Shown here one piece after another: positions 1 through 7,398 of a stretch of DNA of 64,000 nucleotides; the first letter of the stretch is position 1, and every line of letters starts with the position of its first letter. The notes under the pieces were generated by a model that had not been told where the DNA came from, searched no databases, and worked only from the letters and a program-made list of their open reading frames with translations. Where the stretch lies: assembly GCF_036373705.1 (NCBI RefSeq), contig NC_089855.1, positions 50,052,318-50,116,317 on the forward strand, in the 5' to 3' direction. The DNA comes from Amia ocellicauda (lineage: Eukaryota > Chordata > Actinopteri > Amiiformes > Amiidae). Made by a program: the position numbers and the translations under genes.

Positions 1-103
1 CGTCCGCAGTTGGCTGCAAGCTTGCCTGAAGCGCAGGAAAGGACTTACTCGCGACGTGCCACTTAAAGACTGAAGAAGTGGGGGTCGGCCTCACCGAGAG
101 CCC

Positions 104-1504
104 TGAGGATTAGCTCACGTGGTAGAGCGCTCGCTTAGCATTGTAGCGTTATGTTGGGTGTATTTGGATAAGAGCATTTGGGCTCTGAGCTGAAGCACTG
201 ATGAAGCCGTACGAAGAATTCTTTTAAAGGACTTTATTAAATAAAGAACTTTACAGACTGCGCTGCCCGCCTGTGCCCACCTGATCAGTGGAGTTTTACA
301 GCTGGACAATTGACTAAGTCGACTGTATACGAAAGTGTCAGTCATTTAAATAGCTATTTGAGTCTTAAGAAACTTGACCCTTGGAACAAACACGGCCCTG
401 CTTTCCTCAAAGACTTTGTCTTCAAATAAGTAAGGTGAGAGACCCTGCTTGCCAAGAAGATTTTGTGCACAACCTTGGAGCCTTCAAACCAGTGGAAAAT
501 CTGTTTGGAAACGACTCTACTTTCGCGAAACCCCAACTTCCAGGTGTATCGACTGAGTGGAAGTTCTTGGACAAAGCCGAACCGGACTGCCTTTGTTCCA
601 AACCACACGGACCTCGTGCCGTGTGCTGTTATCTGAGCCCGAAGCCAGAGAGGCCTCTCTGCGACGAAGTTCAGATAAGTTTAACAGTTTGGAGTTCATG
701 ATTCATGACATTTGAGAAATCAATTAGAAATGTTAATCTGTGATTCATAACTCTAGAATGTGTAATATCATTTAGTTTTCTTAAATATAAATGTGTGTTG
801 CATTAAACTGTTTTGTTGATAATTTTAGAAATAAAATCTGTCAACGCCGAGAAATATCTTCTAATTCCTGTTTAACTGTTAAGTCTGAAATTGACACAAG
901 TTAATAGAAATTAGATTATTGGTGGCCCTGCCTATCCTTAATCATTGAATAAAAATCAGTTAAGGGAAATTGTGGTAACAAGTAATGATAGGATCTTTCT
1001 CGGCACCTAAACGTGAATGAGACTGATATATATATATATAACGAGAAGTTACCTGACATAAATACTAACCTGCGTAGTTATTTAATGTCTGACTAATAAT
1101 ACTAACGAGAGACTCACCTTCGTCTTACTAACCGGTATTGTAGTCAATGTGTTTATAACCTTTTTTGTTTAACGATTTGTGTTATCATATGTGATCCCAT
1201 GGTCTTTGATTTTGTCACGGAAGTGATTTGTCTTCGATTTGTTGATCTAGAGTTGAATTGTAATTAGTTTTTCCCTTTTGTATAATTAGTGTAGTGCTAC
1301 ATTTAGTCTTTGTTTTGAATACATTTGACAATTTATATCTTTGGAATTGGTGTCTGCGTCCAATTATTACAGAAATTGAGTTCTACAAGATTCCAGGATT
1401 CGTGATAAGGTGATACTATGAATTCACTTCTTTAATTCAAATGTATAAGTGTACCTTACGCTACAGCATGCGAGAGGCAGCGGGATCGATGCCCGCATTC
1501 TCCA
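104..1504 (+). pseudogene. tRNA-Ala(AGC) split by an LTR-like insertion (U1)
   Basis: The 5' part (104-141) reads through the acceptor strand, D-arm, 5' anticodon stem and anticodon AGC. The 3' part (1466-1504) resumes with GCAT, the 3' anticodon stem, the variable loop, T-arm (GCGGG/CCCGC) and acceptor ATTCTCC plus A. A 1.3-kb insert lies between them and GCAT (positions 35-38 of the tRNA) is duplicated at both edges. The first acceptor pair is T-C rather than G-C. The insert is far too long for a tRNA intron, so the gene is almost certainly dead. That it was a tRNA-Ala is clear from the near-complete match to the vertebrate tRNA-Ala consensus. Confidence 0.9.
142..1465 (+). mobile_element. 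LTR-like element (probable solo LTR) inside tRNA-Ala, U1
   Basis: The element starts TGTAGCG and ends CGCTACA (TG...CA with a 7-8 bp inverted end) and is flanked by a 4-bp duplication GCAT. It has AATAAA signals and no convincing coding region. These traits fit a solo LTR of a retrovirus-like element. A non-autonomous DNA transposon with short inverted ends is the alternative. This copy is 1,324 bp, about 500 bp shorter than those in U2-U5. The same insertion point in all units places it before the array was amplified. Confidence 0.65.
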
Positions 1505-1709
1505 AGGCCTCAGGCGCTCGTGCCCCGGTTTCGGGGGAGAGTCGCTCACTTTTCTTGCCGCAGACACAGGCACAAGGCATTGCCTGTTTGCCGTAAGGTT
1601 ATCAGACACAACGCGCCGGCGACGGCTGCAGCATTAGCACGCCGGCTGGCCCTTCCGAAGTTCCCCAAAAACGACCGAGATGCCTTCCTCGACGTCGTAA
1701 CCCCAGGAA

Positions 1710-2363
1710 CGACCGCAAAGGCACTCCAACCCTCAATCTTCCGATCCGAAGTCAGACCGAAGAGACTGTATGATGTTTTAGATTAAAGATAGTATGCAGA
1801 CCGAGCAAGTTAGATTTATCGAGCTAGCAAACAGCAATTGAGGCACCTGTTCGGGACGTACCCTGTAGAAATTCCTGTCAACGATAAAAGGATCAAACGG
1901 TGGAGAAAAAGCTCGCAGGATGTGTGTCAAAACTCTGTTTGTGGACTGAATGGCTTTCCCAGATTGGCAGGGACTGTTTTTGGTATTGACTGAGGGACAG
2001 TTGTAAAAGACAACCTCTCACCGGACCTCTGGCATACACCAAAGAAAGCCACCTCACCTCTCCCCCGGATCTCACAAAACACAATCCCCCCCGCCCCCAG
2101 GGAAGACAGACCGCAATCGGACTCGGGCTTGCACCTTTTGATTGGATGATCGGCCGCAAACATTCTATGTCATTTTCTTTTAAAGCTTCACTCGTGCTTG
2201 TAAAAAACCGAGGTCTCACTGAAAGAATGCCCTGACGTGGTTGCTTCCAAGCTAGCTGGTTTACAAAGTTCCTTTTCGCTTTAACGATGATTTCCAAGAA
2301 GGGAAATAATCTATCTGTAATCTGTCATCACAGGCACCTTCTTCTCCGTTAAGCCACGCGGTC
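1710..2363 (-). pseudogene. tRNA-Arg(TCG) relic split by a repeat (U1)
   Basis: On the minus strand the 5' part (2363 down to about 2331) gives acceptor GACCGCG and a D-arm. The 3' part (about 1756 down to 1710) gives the anticodon stem-loop with anticodon TCG, a T-arm and acceptor TGCGGTC with discriminator G. The acceptor halves still pair fully (one G-T). The T-loop has lost its conserved C (TTGGAGT instead of TTCGAGT) and the T-stem has a G-G mismatch. With a 574-bp insert between D-arm and anticodon stem it cannot make a tRNA. Confidence 0.82.
1757..2330 (-). repeat. Dispersed repeat inserted in tRNA-Arg (U1)
   Basis: A 574-bp block separates the halves of tRNA-Arg. A diverged relative of its inner part occurs at 23998-24262 outside the units, so it is a dispersed repeat and not unit-specific spacer. 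No clean target duplication is visible: the 5' tRNA half ends GCCTG and the 3' half starts with TCTG, which could be a decayed 4-5 bp duplication. The family was not recognised. The 131-134 codon minus-strand frame here has no recognisable domain. Confidence 0.65.
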
Positions 2364-2502
2364 ACCACCAGGCCGACCCGGAGTTTTCGCCAATTTGTCT
2401 CCAAGCCTCCCAAGAGGGAACATAAACAGGTCTTATTTGCAGACACAGGCCCTCACGCAGGGAGACCACAGCTTCACCGCCGCTGCCCCTGCCAAAAGCC
2501 CC

Positions 2503-2574
2503 AGGTCCCACCGAGACTTGAACTCGGATCGCTGGATTCAGAGTCCAGAGTGCTAACCATTACACCATGGAACC
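2503..2574 (-). tRNA. tRNA-Gln(CTG), U1
   Basis: This 72-nt minus-strand gene folds as a complete cloverleaf. The acceptor is GGTTCCA with TGGGACC (one T-G pair), the anticodon stem CTGGA/TCCAG frames the loop CTCTGAA with anticodon CTG, and the T-arm is CCGAG/CTCGG around TTCAAGT. A- and B-box regions look intact and T8 is present. It supplies glutamine for CAG codons if transcribed by Pol III. No clear T-run terminator was checked beyond the spacer. Of the four array copies this one matches the vertebrate consensus best. Confidence 0.92.
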
Positions 2575-2709
2575 AAGCCCGCTGCCCACCTCTTGCCCGT
2601 GACGAAGGTTTCTGCTCTACGCACACGTCTCGCTCTGTCGCACGGCCAAGTCCAGAGTGAGCCAAGTTGCGCCCAGAGTGCTGCGTGTGGCGGGTCACTT
2701 ACGGAGCCG

Positions 2710-2781
2710 TCCCTGGTGGTCTAGTGGTCAGGATTCGGCGCTCTCACCGCCGCGGCACGGGTTCGATTCCCGGTCAGGGAA
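2710..2781 (+). tRNA. tRNA-Glu(CTC), U1
   Basis: This 72-nt gene has acceptor TCCCTGG pairing with TCAGGGA (one G-T at the base), anticodon stem CGGCG/CGCCG around CTCTCAC (anticodon CTC) and a GTTCGATTC T-loop. One T-stem pair (49-65) is A-G here where U4 and U5 have C-G. Otherwise it matches the vertebrate tRNA-Glu(CTC) consensus. It lies 33 bp upstream of Polinton A. Confidence 0.93.
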
Positions 2782-2808
2782 GGTGGATCTGTTGCTCTTC
2801 CCCTAGGA

Positions 2809-2814
2809 CCTGTG
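2809..2814. repeat. Left target-site duplication of Polinton A (CCTGTG)
   Basis: These six bases recur directly after the right TIR at 19085-19090. A 6-bp duplication is the Polinton hallmark. The uninterrupted site, with CCTGTG once, is preserved in the unit copies at 40034 and 43552. Confidence 0.95.
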
Positions 2815-2995
2815 AGTAGATAGTAGGGTTTTTTGGGCGCGGCCTATTTTGTTATGACGTATGCCCTAAGCTTATTAATATTCCTACGTCATAATTGGGG
2901 GGCGTGATTTTTGAGTTATTTCCTTAATTATTCCTACGTCATATCCGTCAGAAAGTGTACACCCCTAAAACCCTGAACAACAAGGCCACCCATAA
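2815..2995 (+). repeat. Left terminal inverted repeat of Polinton A
   Basis: These 181 bp are the inverse of 18904-19084 with very few differences. The tip is AGTAGATAGT. The repeat contains three TGACGTA-type motifs (ATF/CREB-like), two of them within related AT-rich blocks ending in CCTACGTCATA. The end of the TIR is rich in C and is followed by a poly-C run. TIRs of protein-primed elements act as replication origins; the tip is the expected terminal-protein site. Confidence 0.96.
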
Positions 2996-3043
2996 AGACC
3001 CCCCCCCCCCCCTCTGAAGGCAATGCCCCGAAACTCTCCTCTC

Positions 3044-3050
3044 TATTTAA
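3044..3050 (+). promoter_or_regulatory. TATA-like box for the first left-arm gene (A)
   Basis: TATTTAA lies about 70 bp before the ATG at 3118, in the short leader between the left TIR and the first gene. Spacing suits a start near 3075. The same site is present in element B. Confidence 0.55.
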
Positions 3051-3117
3051 GACCCCGCGCTGCTTTTAGGCAATACCTCTTTAATTCTCAGCATCTGAAA
3101 CATCCCGCTTCTTCAAC

Positions 3118-3828
3118 ATGTCCAGCGACATCAACATGAAACCCCGCAAGAAACAATCCCGGGCAAGGGTTCCTGTACTCACCAATTTGAAGATTGAACG
3201 CTCCTGGGTGTTGTTCTGGGGGGGTCGACGGGGTTACCGCTTTAAAAGGGATCCCAGCTATGTTGGAGTGGAGCTTTTTGCTTTGGGAGAGAAGGAGGGT
3301 ACGTTGGAACCTTTTGAGACGGTGATTGAATACTCTTTTGAGGACTGGTTGAAGGTGATGGCATGGAGAGACCTGGGGCTTGTGGATAAGACTCTAGAAG
3401 GCTTGCAAGAGGGTCCAAGAGAAGGCGAAACGGAGTCTCCGACTCAGAGTTTTGAAAGGTGTGAATGGGAAAGCTTGCAGAACTACGGTACAGTGGTGAA
3501 GAGTCTATCTCTAACTACTGATCGTAAGGTTTTGTTTAGCAGTACCCTGATTACAAACCCTATTGAAGGGGTTGTGGAGGATCCAGAAAAACAGGTTACT
3601 GAAATTATGTTTGACGCCGTGGACTGGCCGTTCTTGAAAGAGGTCATAAACTGTATAAATGATGGTTTTGACATCTTGACCAAATGTTCACAACTGGATT
3701 CTGTTAGAAGGAGAATATGCTGGATTATGGATTATATATCCCCCTTGAATGACGACGACGATGATAAAACAGACGACCTGTGGGGGGTTGGAGGGGGGTC
3801 TGACGGCTCAGGGTCTACTCTCTTCTAA
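3118..3828 (+). CDS. Polinton left-arm protein of unknown function, 236 aa (A)
   Basis: I do not recognise this protein. It starts with a very basic N-terminus (KPRKKQSRAR, residues about 8-17) that could be a nuclear localisation or nucleic-acid binding signal, has a Trp/Phe/Tyr-rich middle, and ends with an acidic run (DDDDDKTDD) and a Gly/Ser tail. It is the first gene inside the TIR, the position used for early regulators in adenoviruses; this is analogy only. No LxCxE motif was seen. The first ATG follows a TATA-like box and the frame is open throughout; element B keeps it with one residue change noticed. Confidence 0.75.
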   Translation: MSSDINMKPRKKQSRARVPVLTNLKIERSWVLFWGGRRGYRFKRDPSYVGVELFALGEKEGTLEPFETVIEYSFEDWLKVMAWRDLGLVDKTLEGLQEGPREGETESPTQSFERCEWESLQNYGTVVKSLSLTTDRKVLFSSTLITNPIEGVVEDPEKQVTEIMFDAVDWPFLKEVINCINDGFDILTKCSQLDSVRRRICWIMDYISPLNDDDDDKTDDLWGVGGGSDGSGSTLF

Positions 3829-3843
3829 GAGGGCGGTGTGTCG

Positions 3844-3870
3844 TGACGTAGTGAAGAGATAGGATAAAAG
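3844..3870 (+). promoter_or_regulatory. Promoter between the first two left-arm genes (A)
   Basis: TGACGTA (3844-3850), the same ATF/CREB-type motif as in the TIR, is followed by a TATA-like GATAAAAG at 3863-3870, about 40 bp before the ATG at 3907. The intergenic gap is only 78 bp. This suggests a separate transcript for the second gene under the same factor as the TIR. Confidence 0.5.
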
Positions 3871-3906
3871 GCGCAACAATTCATTCATGGTTTAAAATTA
3901 AAGAGA

Positions 3907-4755
3907 ATGTCTTACCCGAAAGCTGCGGACGCCGACAGGCTCTACAGGCCTCTTCAAACCCGGGATCACCCCTGGTTCTATTCCCCAGATTTTGTATACA
4001 CTCCGGAACCCTCTGACTGCGGTTACCCTCCAAGACCTCAGACCCCGGTCCCTCAGGACGAAACAACATGCGGAGCGATGGATGTCCAAATGAGTCTCGG
4101 GGATCCCCAGCCTCTGGAGCTCATGGAGGGCCTCGATTTTGCCGAACTGTCTACCGTCTGTGCGTCTCAGGAGGGGGTCAGTCCAATGGATGTAGAAACA
4201 CCCCACAAACCACCAGGCGACCCAATGAGCATCGGACGGTCTCGGGGGCGTGATGAAGACGCAGGATTTATGCCCGGGGTAGGTGTCCAAGTAAGCAGAG
4301 TGGTTAAAAGCACCCTGGTGTATATTCTGAGTGCTCTCATCGACCGAGCTCTGAAAGAAGTCTGTCGGGGGTGTGAAGTGAATCACCCCAGTCAGTTGAG
4401 ACACAGTTGTTTGTTTGAACCAGACCGTTACTATTTCCTGTTCTATTTCAACGTGTTTTACAGAAGACTGAACAAACCGTGGCTGAAACCGGCACTAATC
4501 AAGGCTCTGTCTTACTCCCACATACATGTCACTGCTGGACAAGTCCAGAAAATCATAGATGAGATTTTGCTGGAGCTGAAAAAGGAGCCGTTTATAATAG
4601 AGAAACTTGGGCAGCTGCTCAATGACCTGGATGAGCCAAGTAGAAAAACCGCTGGCAAGCTAAAAGCTTATTTCTTCCGTAAAGAAGTTAAAGCTGGGGG
4701 CAGCGACGAAGAATTCGACATCTACGCCACTGATTCAGACTCTGACCTGAACTAA
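3907..4755 (+). CDS. Polinton left-arm protein with Cys/His cluster, 282 aa (A)
   Basis: The N-terminal 110 residues are rich in Pro, Ser and acidic residues and look disordered. From about residue 130 there is a folded part with a C-x2-C-x3-H-x5-H-x-C cluster (CRGCEVNHPSQLRHSC), a likely zinc site, followed by aromatic-rich and helical segments. The last 20 residues are acidic with Ser (DEEFD, DSDSD), like a casein kinase 2 target or a transcription-activating tail. The overall look, disordered front, metal-binding core and acidic tail, suits a regulatory nuclear protein, but this is inference. The family was not identified. The frame is complete and is preserved in element B. Confidence 0.75.
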   Translation: MSYPKAADADRLYRPLQTRDHPWFYSPDFVYTPEPSDCGYPPRPQTPVPQDETTCGAMDVQMSLGDPQPLELMEGLDFAELSTVCASQEGVSPMDVETPHKPPGDPMSIGRSRGRDEDAGFMPGVGVQVSRVVKSTLVYILSALIDRALKEVCRGCEVNHPSQLRHSCLFEPDRYYFLFYFNVFYRRLNKPWLKPALIKALSYSHIHVTAGQVQKIIDEILLELKKEPFIIEKLGQLLNDLDEPSRKTAGKLKAYFFRKEVKAGGSDEEFDIYATDSDSDLN

Positions 4756-4767
4756 GGGACTTTGAAC

Positions 4768-5274
4768 ATGGGGAATGTTCTGGACTGCTGCTGCAACTGG
4801 TTCTGTCATCAACACTCTGCAGCTAACCTGAGAGCGCTATTACACCATGTGCTTGACAGAAAAGTAGCCAACGCGAGCCTTTTCTCTACAGATTTAACCA
4901 TCGATGAGGATCAACTTTCAAACCTGGAAAAGTTAATGGTTGCTGTAACAAAGACCGGGGGGTACGAACACTGGGATGAAGCGCTCAAGGGGGCCAAGAA
5001 TGATATTAGGCCATTTCATCAACATCTGTATGACCTTTTACTGAGCATGTTTAATACCCCTCTGTTTACTTTTAAAATAGGTCATATTGTTGTTTTATTT
5101 ACATATGTAACTGAGGTGTGTGCCTACAAGATAAAGAAACAGGTATTTGTTGATATAGATCAAGTAACCAATCATCTGATTTCTTTTTGTCTGGACCGTA
5201 GAAAAAATTGTTGTGTATGTTATACTTTTCTCAAATGTCTAAAAAGGGGTATCTGCTCTCCTGAAGTTGAATAA
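4768..5274 (+). CDS. Small myristoylation-type protein, Bcl-2-like candidate (A)
   Basis: The ATG at 4768 (not the upstream TTG) gives MGNVLDCCCNW: Gly2 fits N-myristoylation and the three Cys fit palmitoylation, so the product probably sits on membranes. The 168-aa protein is helical. Around residues 100-125 the segment FKIGHIVVLFTYVTEVCAYK resembles the BH1 region of Bcl-2 family proteins (W/I-G-x-V-V-x-L-F). A BH2 signature is weak and BH3 was not clear. A left-arm anti-apoptotic gene would parallel adenovirus E1B-19K. The Bcl-2 link is inferred by eye only. The gene follows the preceding stop by 12 bp, and its stop overlaps an AATAAA signal. Confidence 0.6.
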   Translation: MGNVLDCCCNWFCHQHSAANLRALLHHVLDRKVANASLFSTDLTIDEDQLSNLEKLMVAVTKTGGYEHWDEALKGAKNDIRPFHQHLYDLLLSMFNTPLFTFKIGHIVVLFTYVTEVCAYKIKKQVFVDIDQVTNHLISFCLDRRKNCCVCYTFLKCLKRGICSPEVE

Positions 5275-5290
5275 AAAACCTTGTATAAAA
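5270..5290 (+). promoter_or_regulatory. Poly(A) signal and TATA box between left-arm and structural genes (A)
   Basis: AATAAA (5270-5275) overlaps the stop of the small gene, and TATAAAA (5284-5290) starts nine bases later, about 40 bp before the integrase ATG at 5331. One transcript seems to end and the next to begin within about 60 bp. The arrangement is identical in element B. Confidence 0.6.
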
Positions 5291-5330
5291 ACTTTGCGCA
5301 TAGTGTGGGTCTGTGTGTTTATTTGGCAGA

Positions 5331-6422
5331 ATGACTCGGCAAGCTCCCCAAATGCATGAACTATACTACAACCCAGCCAAGATTGGGGGTTTGGCGGGTA
5401 AGAAGGGTTTTCAAAGAGGACTCGCTGAGGCCGGCGTGAAGGTTAATGATGTGGTTGTTTCAGAATGGTTACGGGAACAAGACGCCTATACCTTACATAA
5501 ACCTCTCAGGATTAACTTTAAAAGAAACCGTGTATATGCAACTGACATAGACTCACAATGCCAAATGGATCTAGTCGATATGTCAAATTTATCAAAACAT
5601 AACAATGGTCACAAATTTATGTTGATGTGTATCGATGTGTTATCAAAATATGCCTGGGCTCGCATTCTACATAATAAAACAGGTCGGGCGGTGACAAGGG
5701 CCTTTGAGGATATATTGTCCCAGGGACGATGTCCTAAAAAACTGCAGACTGATAAAGGAAAAGAGTTTCTCAACAGAGAATTTCAGAATCTACTGAAGAG
5801 ACACAAAATACATCATTTCACCACCGGTAATGAGCTTAAGGCATCGGTGGTGGAGAGGTTTAACCGCACCATAAAGACCAAAATGTGGAGATATTTTACA
5901 GCGGTCAACACGTTCAAGTATTTTGATAAAGTTCAGGATTTTATCGATGCTTACAACCAAGGGTATCACGCCAGTATTAAAATGAAGCCTATAGATGTTG
6001 ATCAAAGTAATTCTTTTAAGGTCTATAAAAAATTATACGGCCCATTTATTAAGAAGGGGAAAACTACTTATAAGTTCAACATCGGTGATGTGGTTCGCGT
6101 TTCAAAGCTAAGGAGTACTTTTGCCAAAGGTTATGAACAAACATTTTCTGACGAATATTTTACAGTTACCGAACAGGTGGCTAGAGACCCCCCCGTGTAC
6201 CGGTTAAAAGACTATGACGGGGAGGATATAGAAGGAACGTTTTACGAAGCCGAGTTACAAAAAATTATTGTGGGTAAAGACATTGTATACAGAGTTGAAA
6301 AGATATTAGCTGAGAAAACCCAGAACCGGAAAAAATATGTGTTGGTGAAATGGCTTGGATGGCCTGAAAAGTTCAATAGTTGGGTCCCGGAACAACAGGT
6401 TTGTGATATTCAAGCCTTATAA
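5331..6422 (+). CDS. Polinton retroviral-type integrase with chromodomain (A)
   Basis: This 363-aa protein joins element ends to host DNA and makes the 6-bp target duplication. The DDE core is visible: D80 in QMDLVDM, D141 in LQTDKGKEF and E175 in ASVVERFNRT, with about 33 residues between the last two. The C-terminus (about residues 320-357) is a chromodomain with the aromatic cage region and the VKWLGWPEKFNSWVP signature, as in many Polinton and Gypsy integrases; it may tether integration to histone marks. An HHCC zinc domain is not obvious at the N-terminus. The ATG at 5331 follows the TATA box at 5284 by about 40 bp. The next gene starts four bases after its stop. The frame is also open in B. 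Confidence 0.95.
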   Translation: MTRQAPQMHELYYNPAKIGGLAGKKGFQRGLAEAGVKVNDVVVSEWLREQDAYTLHKPLRINFKRNRVYATDIDSQCQMDLVDMSNLSKHNNGHKFMLMCIDVLSKYAWARILHNKTGRAVTRAFEDILSQGRCPKKLQTDKGKEFLNREFQNLLKRHKIHHFTTGNELKASVVERFNRTIKTKMWRYFTAVNTFKYFDKVQDFIDAYNQGYHASIKMKPIDVDQSNSFKVYKKLYGPFIKKGKTTYKFNIGDVVRVSKLRSTFAKGYEQTFSDEYFTVTEQVARDPPVYRLKDYDGEDIEGTFYEAELQKIIVGKDIVYRVEKILAEKTQNRKKYVLVKWLGWPEKFNSWVPEQQVCDIQAL

Positions 6423-6426
6423 CAAC

Positions 6427-6906
6427 ATGCCCGCTGGTGTGATGGGGTCATTACTTTCGATACTCAAGATGGAATCAGGAGGCTTCTACGTGACTCTACC
6501 CAGTAACGCCTCTCTCGATATATACCCTAAAAATGAAATATCCAGTTACACGGTACAATTTGGAAAATCTATAGATCTAAGGGGGTCGTGGGAAGTGGGG
6601 TTGGCGGAAATACAGTATCCTTACACTTGGGCTGTTTTACAAGATAAGGATGCCACCTTCATAACACACCAGAGGGTCGGGGATAGCTATGTCCCCCTTT
6701 TGAGAAATGTACTTATTAAAGGTAAAAGCAATGACATGGTCACAATTACTTATGACAAGCCACACTACGTACCAGTCTCAAAGACCCACTTTGACAACAT
6801 CACGATCGAAGTAAAATCGGATCAGAATATCAACGTACCCTTCCGCTTCGGTAAAGTTATTGTCAAACTACATTTTCGACCCCTGAAACAGTGTGTACAT
6901 TATTAA
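6427..6906 (+). CDS. Probable Polinton minor capsid (penton-type) protein, broken (A)
   Basis: The N-terminal part (YPKNEISSYTVQF, then GSWEVGLAEIQYPYTW) matches the conserved front of a protein found next to the integrase and capsid genes in many Polintons, usually taken as the minor capsid or penton protein. It would occupy capsid vertices. The gene here is shorter than family members and is a broken copy. It starts four bases after the integrase stop and stops one base before the next ATG. The minor capsid call rests on gene order and on the front motif, not on a full domain match. Confidence 0.6.
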   Translation: MPAGVMGSLLSILKMESGGFYVTLPSNASLDIYPKNEISSYTVQFGKSIDLRGSWEVGLAEIQYPYTWAVLQDKDATFITHQRVGDSYVPLLRNVLIKGKSNDMVTITYDKPHYVPVSKTHFDNITIEVKSDQNINVPFRFGKVIVKLHFRPLKQCVHY

Positions 6907-6907
6907 A

Positions 6908-7396
6908 ATGGCTACCTCGAGGGGTTATGTAGATCCTAGCGCCTATGTGGATTATTACAAGATGCAAGCCGGGAACGGCTTGCCCGGTTTTGTAGGAGCC
7001 CCCACAATGTATGGAGCCGGTCTAGGAGGACTCTTTCGTGGTCTCTTTAGAATGGCCGTACCCCTGCTTAAGAGAGGCTCTGCTATAGCCAGACCCCACT
7101 TGAAATCAGCGGCTAAAAATATTGTTAGTGACGTGTTCACCAATGTTATGAACCGGGCAGCTAGCCATGAGCAGCAGGAGGGTTCGGGTCTCATGGTAAT
7201 GGCGAGGAGGGGGGGTAAAAGAAGAAACAGTATGTGTCCACCAGGGCGACGAAGATCCGTGGCTAACAAAAAACGAAGAAGCTCTCATTCGCCAACATAT
7301 CGTGGAAACACTCGGAGAAGGAAGCAGCACAAGAAAAAACCTGCAAAAAGAAAGTCTCAAAGAAAGACAAATAGAGCCTCAGGATACATCTTTTAA
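6908..7396 (+). CDS. Basic virion core-type protein (A)
   Basis: The 162-aa protein has a Gly-rich front and a GLGGLFRGLFRMAVPLLKRG segment (about residues 43-62), an amphipathic stretch shared by many Polinton proteins. From about residue 97 it is extremely rich in Arg and Lys. That layout suits a small DNA-binding core protein like adenovirus pVII/pX, perhaps with a membrane-active helix like pVI. This is inference from composition and gene order (between minor and major capsid genes). The ATG at 6908 follows the previous stop by one base; a frame starting upstream overlaps the previous gene and is less likely. Confidence 0.65.
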   Translation: MATSRGYVDPSAYVDYYKMQAGNGLPGFVGAPTMYGAGLGGLFRGLFRMAVPLLKRGSAIARPHLKSAAKNIVSDVFTNVMNRAASHEQQEGSGLMVMARRGGKRRNSMCPPGRRRSVANKKRRSSHSPTYRGNTRRRKQHKKKPAKRKSQRKTNRASGYIF

Positions 7397-7398
7397 AA

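Larger units (their letters stand above)
1..2814 (+). repeat. Tandem tRNA-cluster unit U1 (left end cut by window)
   Basis: This is the first of six copies of a unit of about 3.5 kb. It holds a split tRNA-Ala, a split tRNA-Arg, tRNA-Gln and tRNA-Glu in that order, with spacer between. The spacer before tRNA-Ala starts outside the window. U1 matches U3, U4 and U5 nearly base for base except that its LTR-like insert is shorter. No host protein gene was seen; the ORFs of 60-134 codons here fall in spacer or insert and look like chance frames. The unit ends at the CCTGTG where Polinton A is inserted. Confidence 0.9.

Noticed and set aside
381-701. 106-codon frame repeated in every unit (also 20168, 37601, 41117)
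   Set aside because: It lies inside the LTR-like element, has no recognised domain, and recurs only because the copies are recent. U5 does not keep its full length.
142-1465. A giant tRNA intron in tRNA-Ala
   Set aside because: Nuclear tRNA introns are short and lie between positions 37 and 38; this insert is over 1.3 kb with a GCAT duplication and inverted ends, so it is an insertion.
3483-3683. Antisense frames over Polinton genes (for example 3483-3683, 3898-4404, 6955-7269, 12858-13361)
   Set aside because: They are shadows of the real genes on the other strand and have no domains or promoters.
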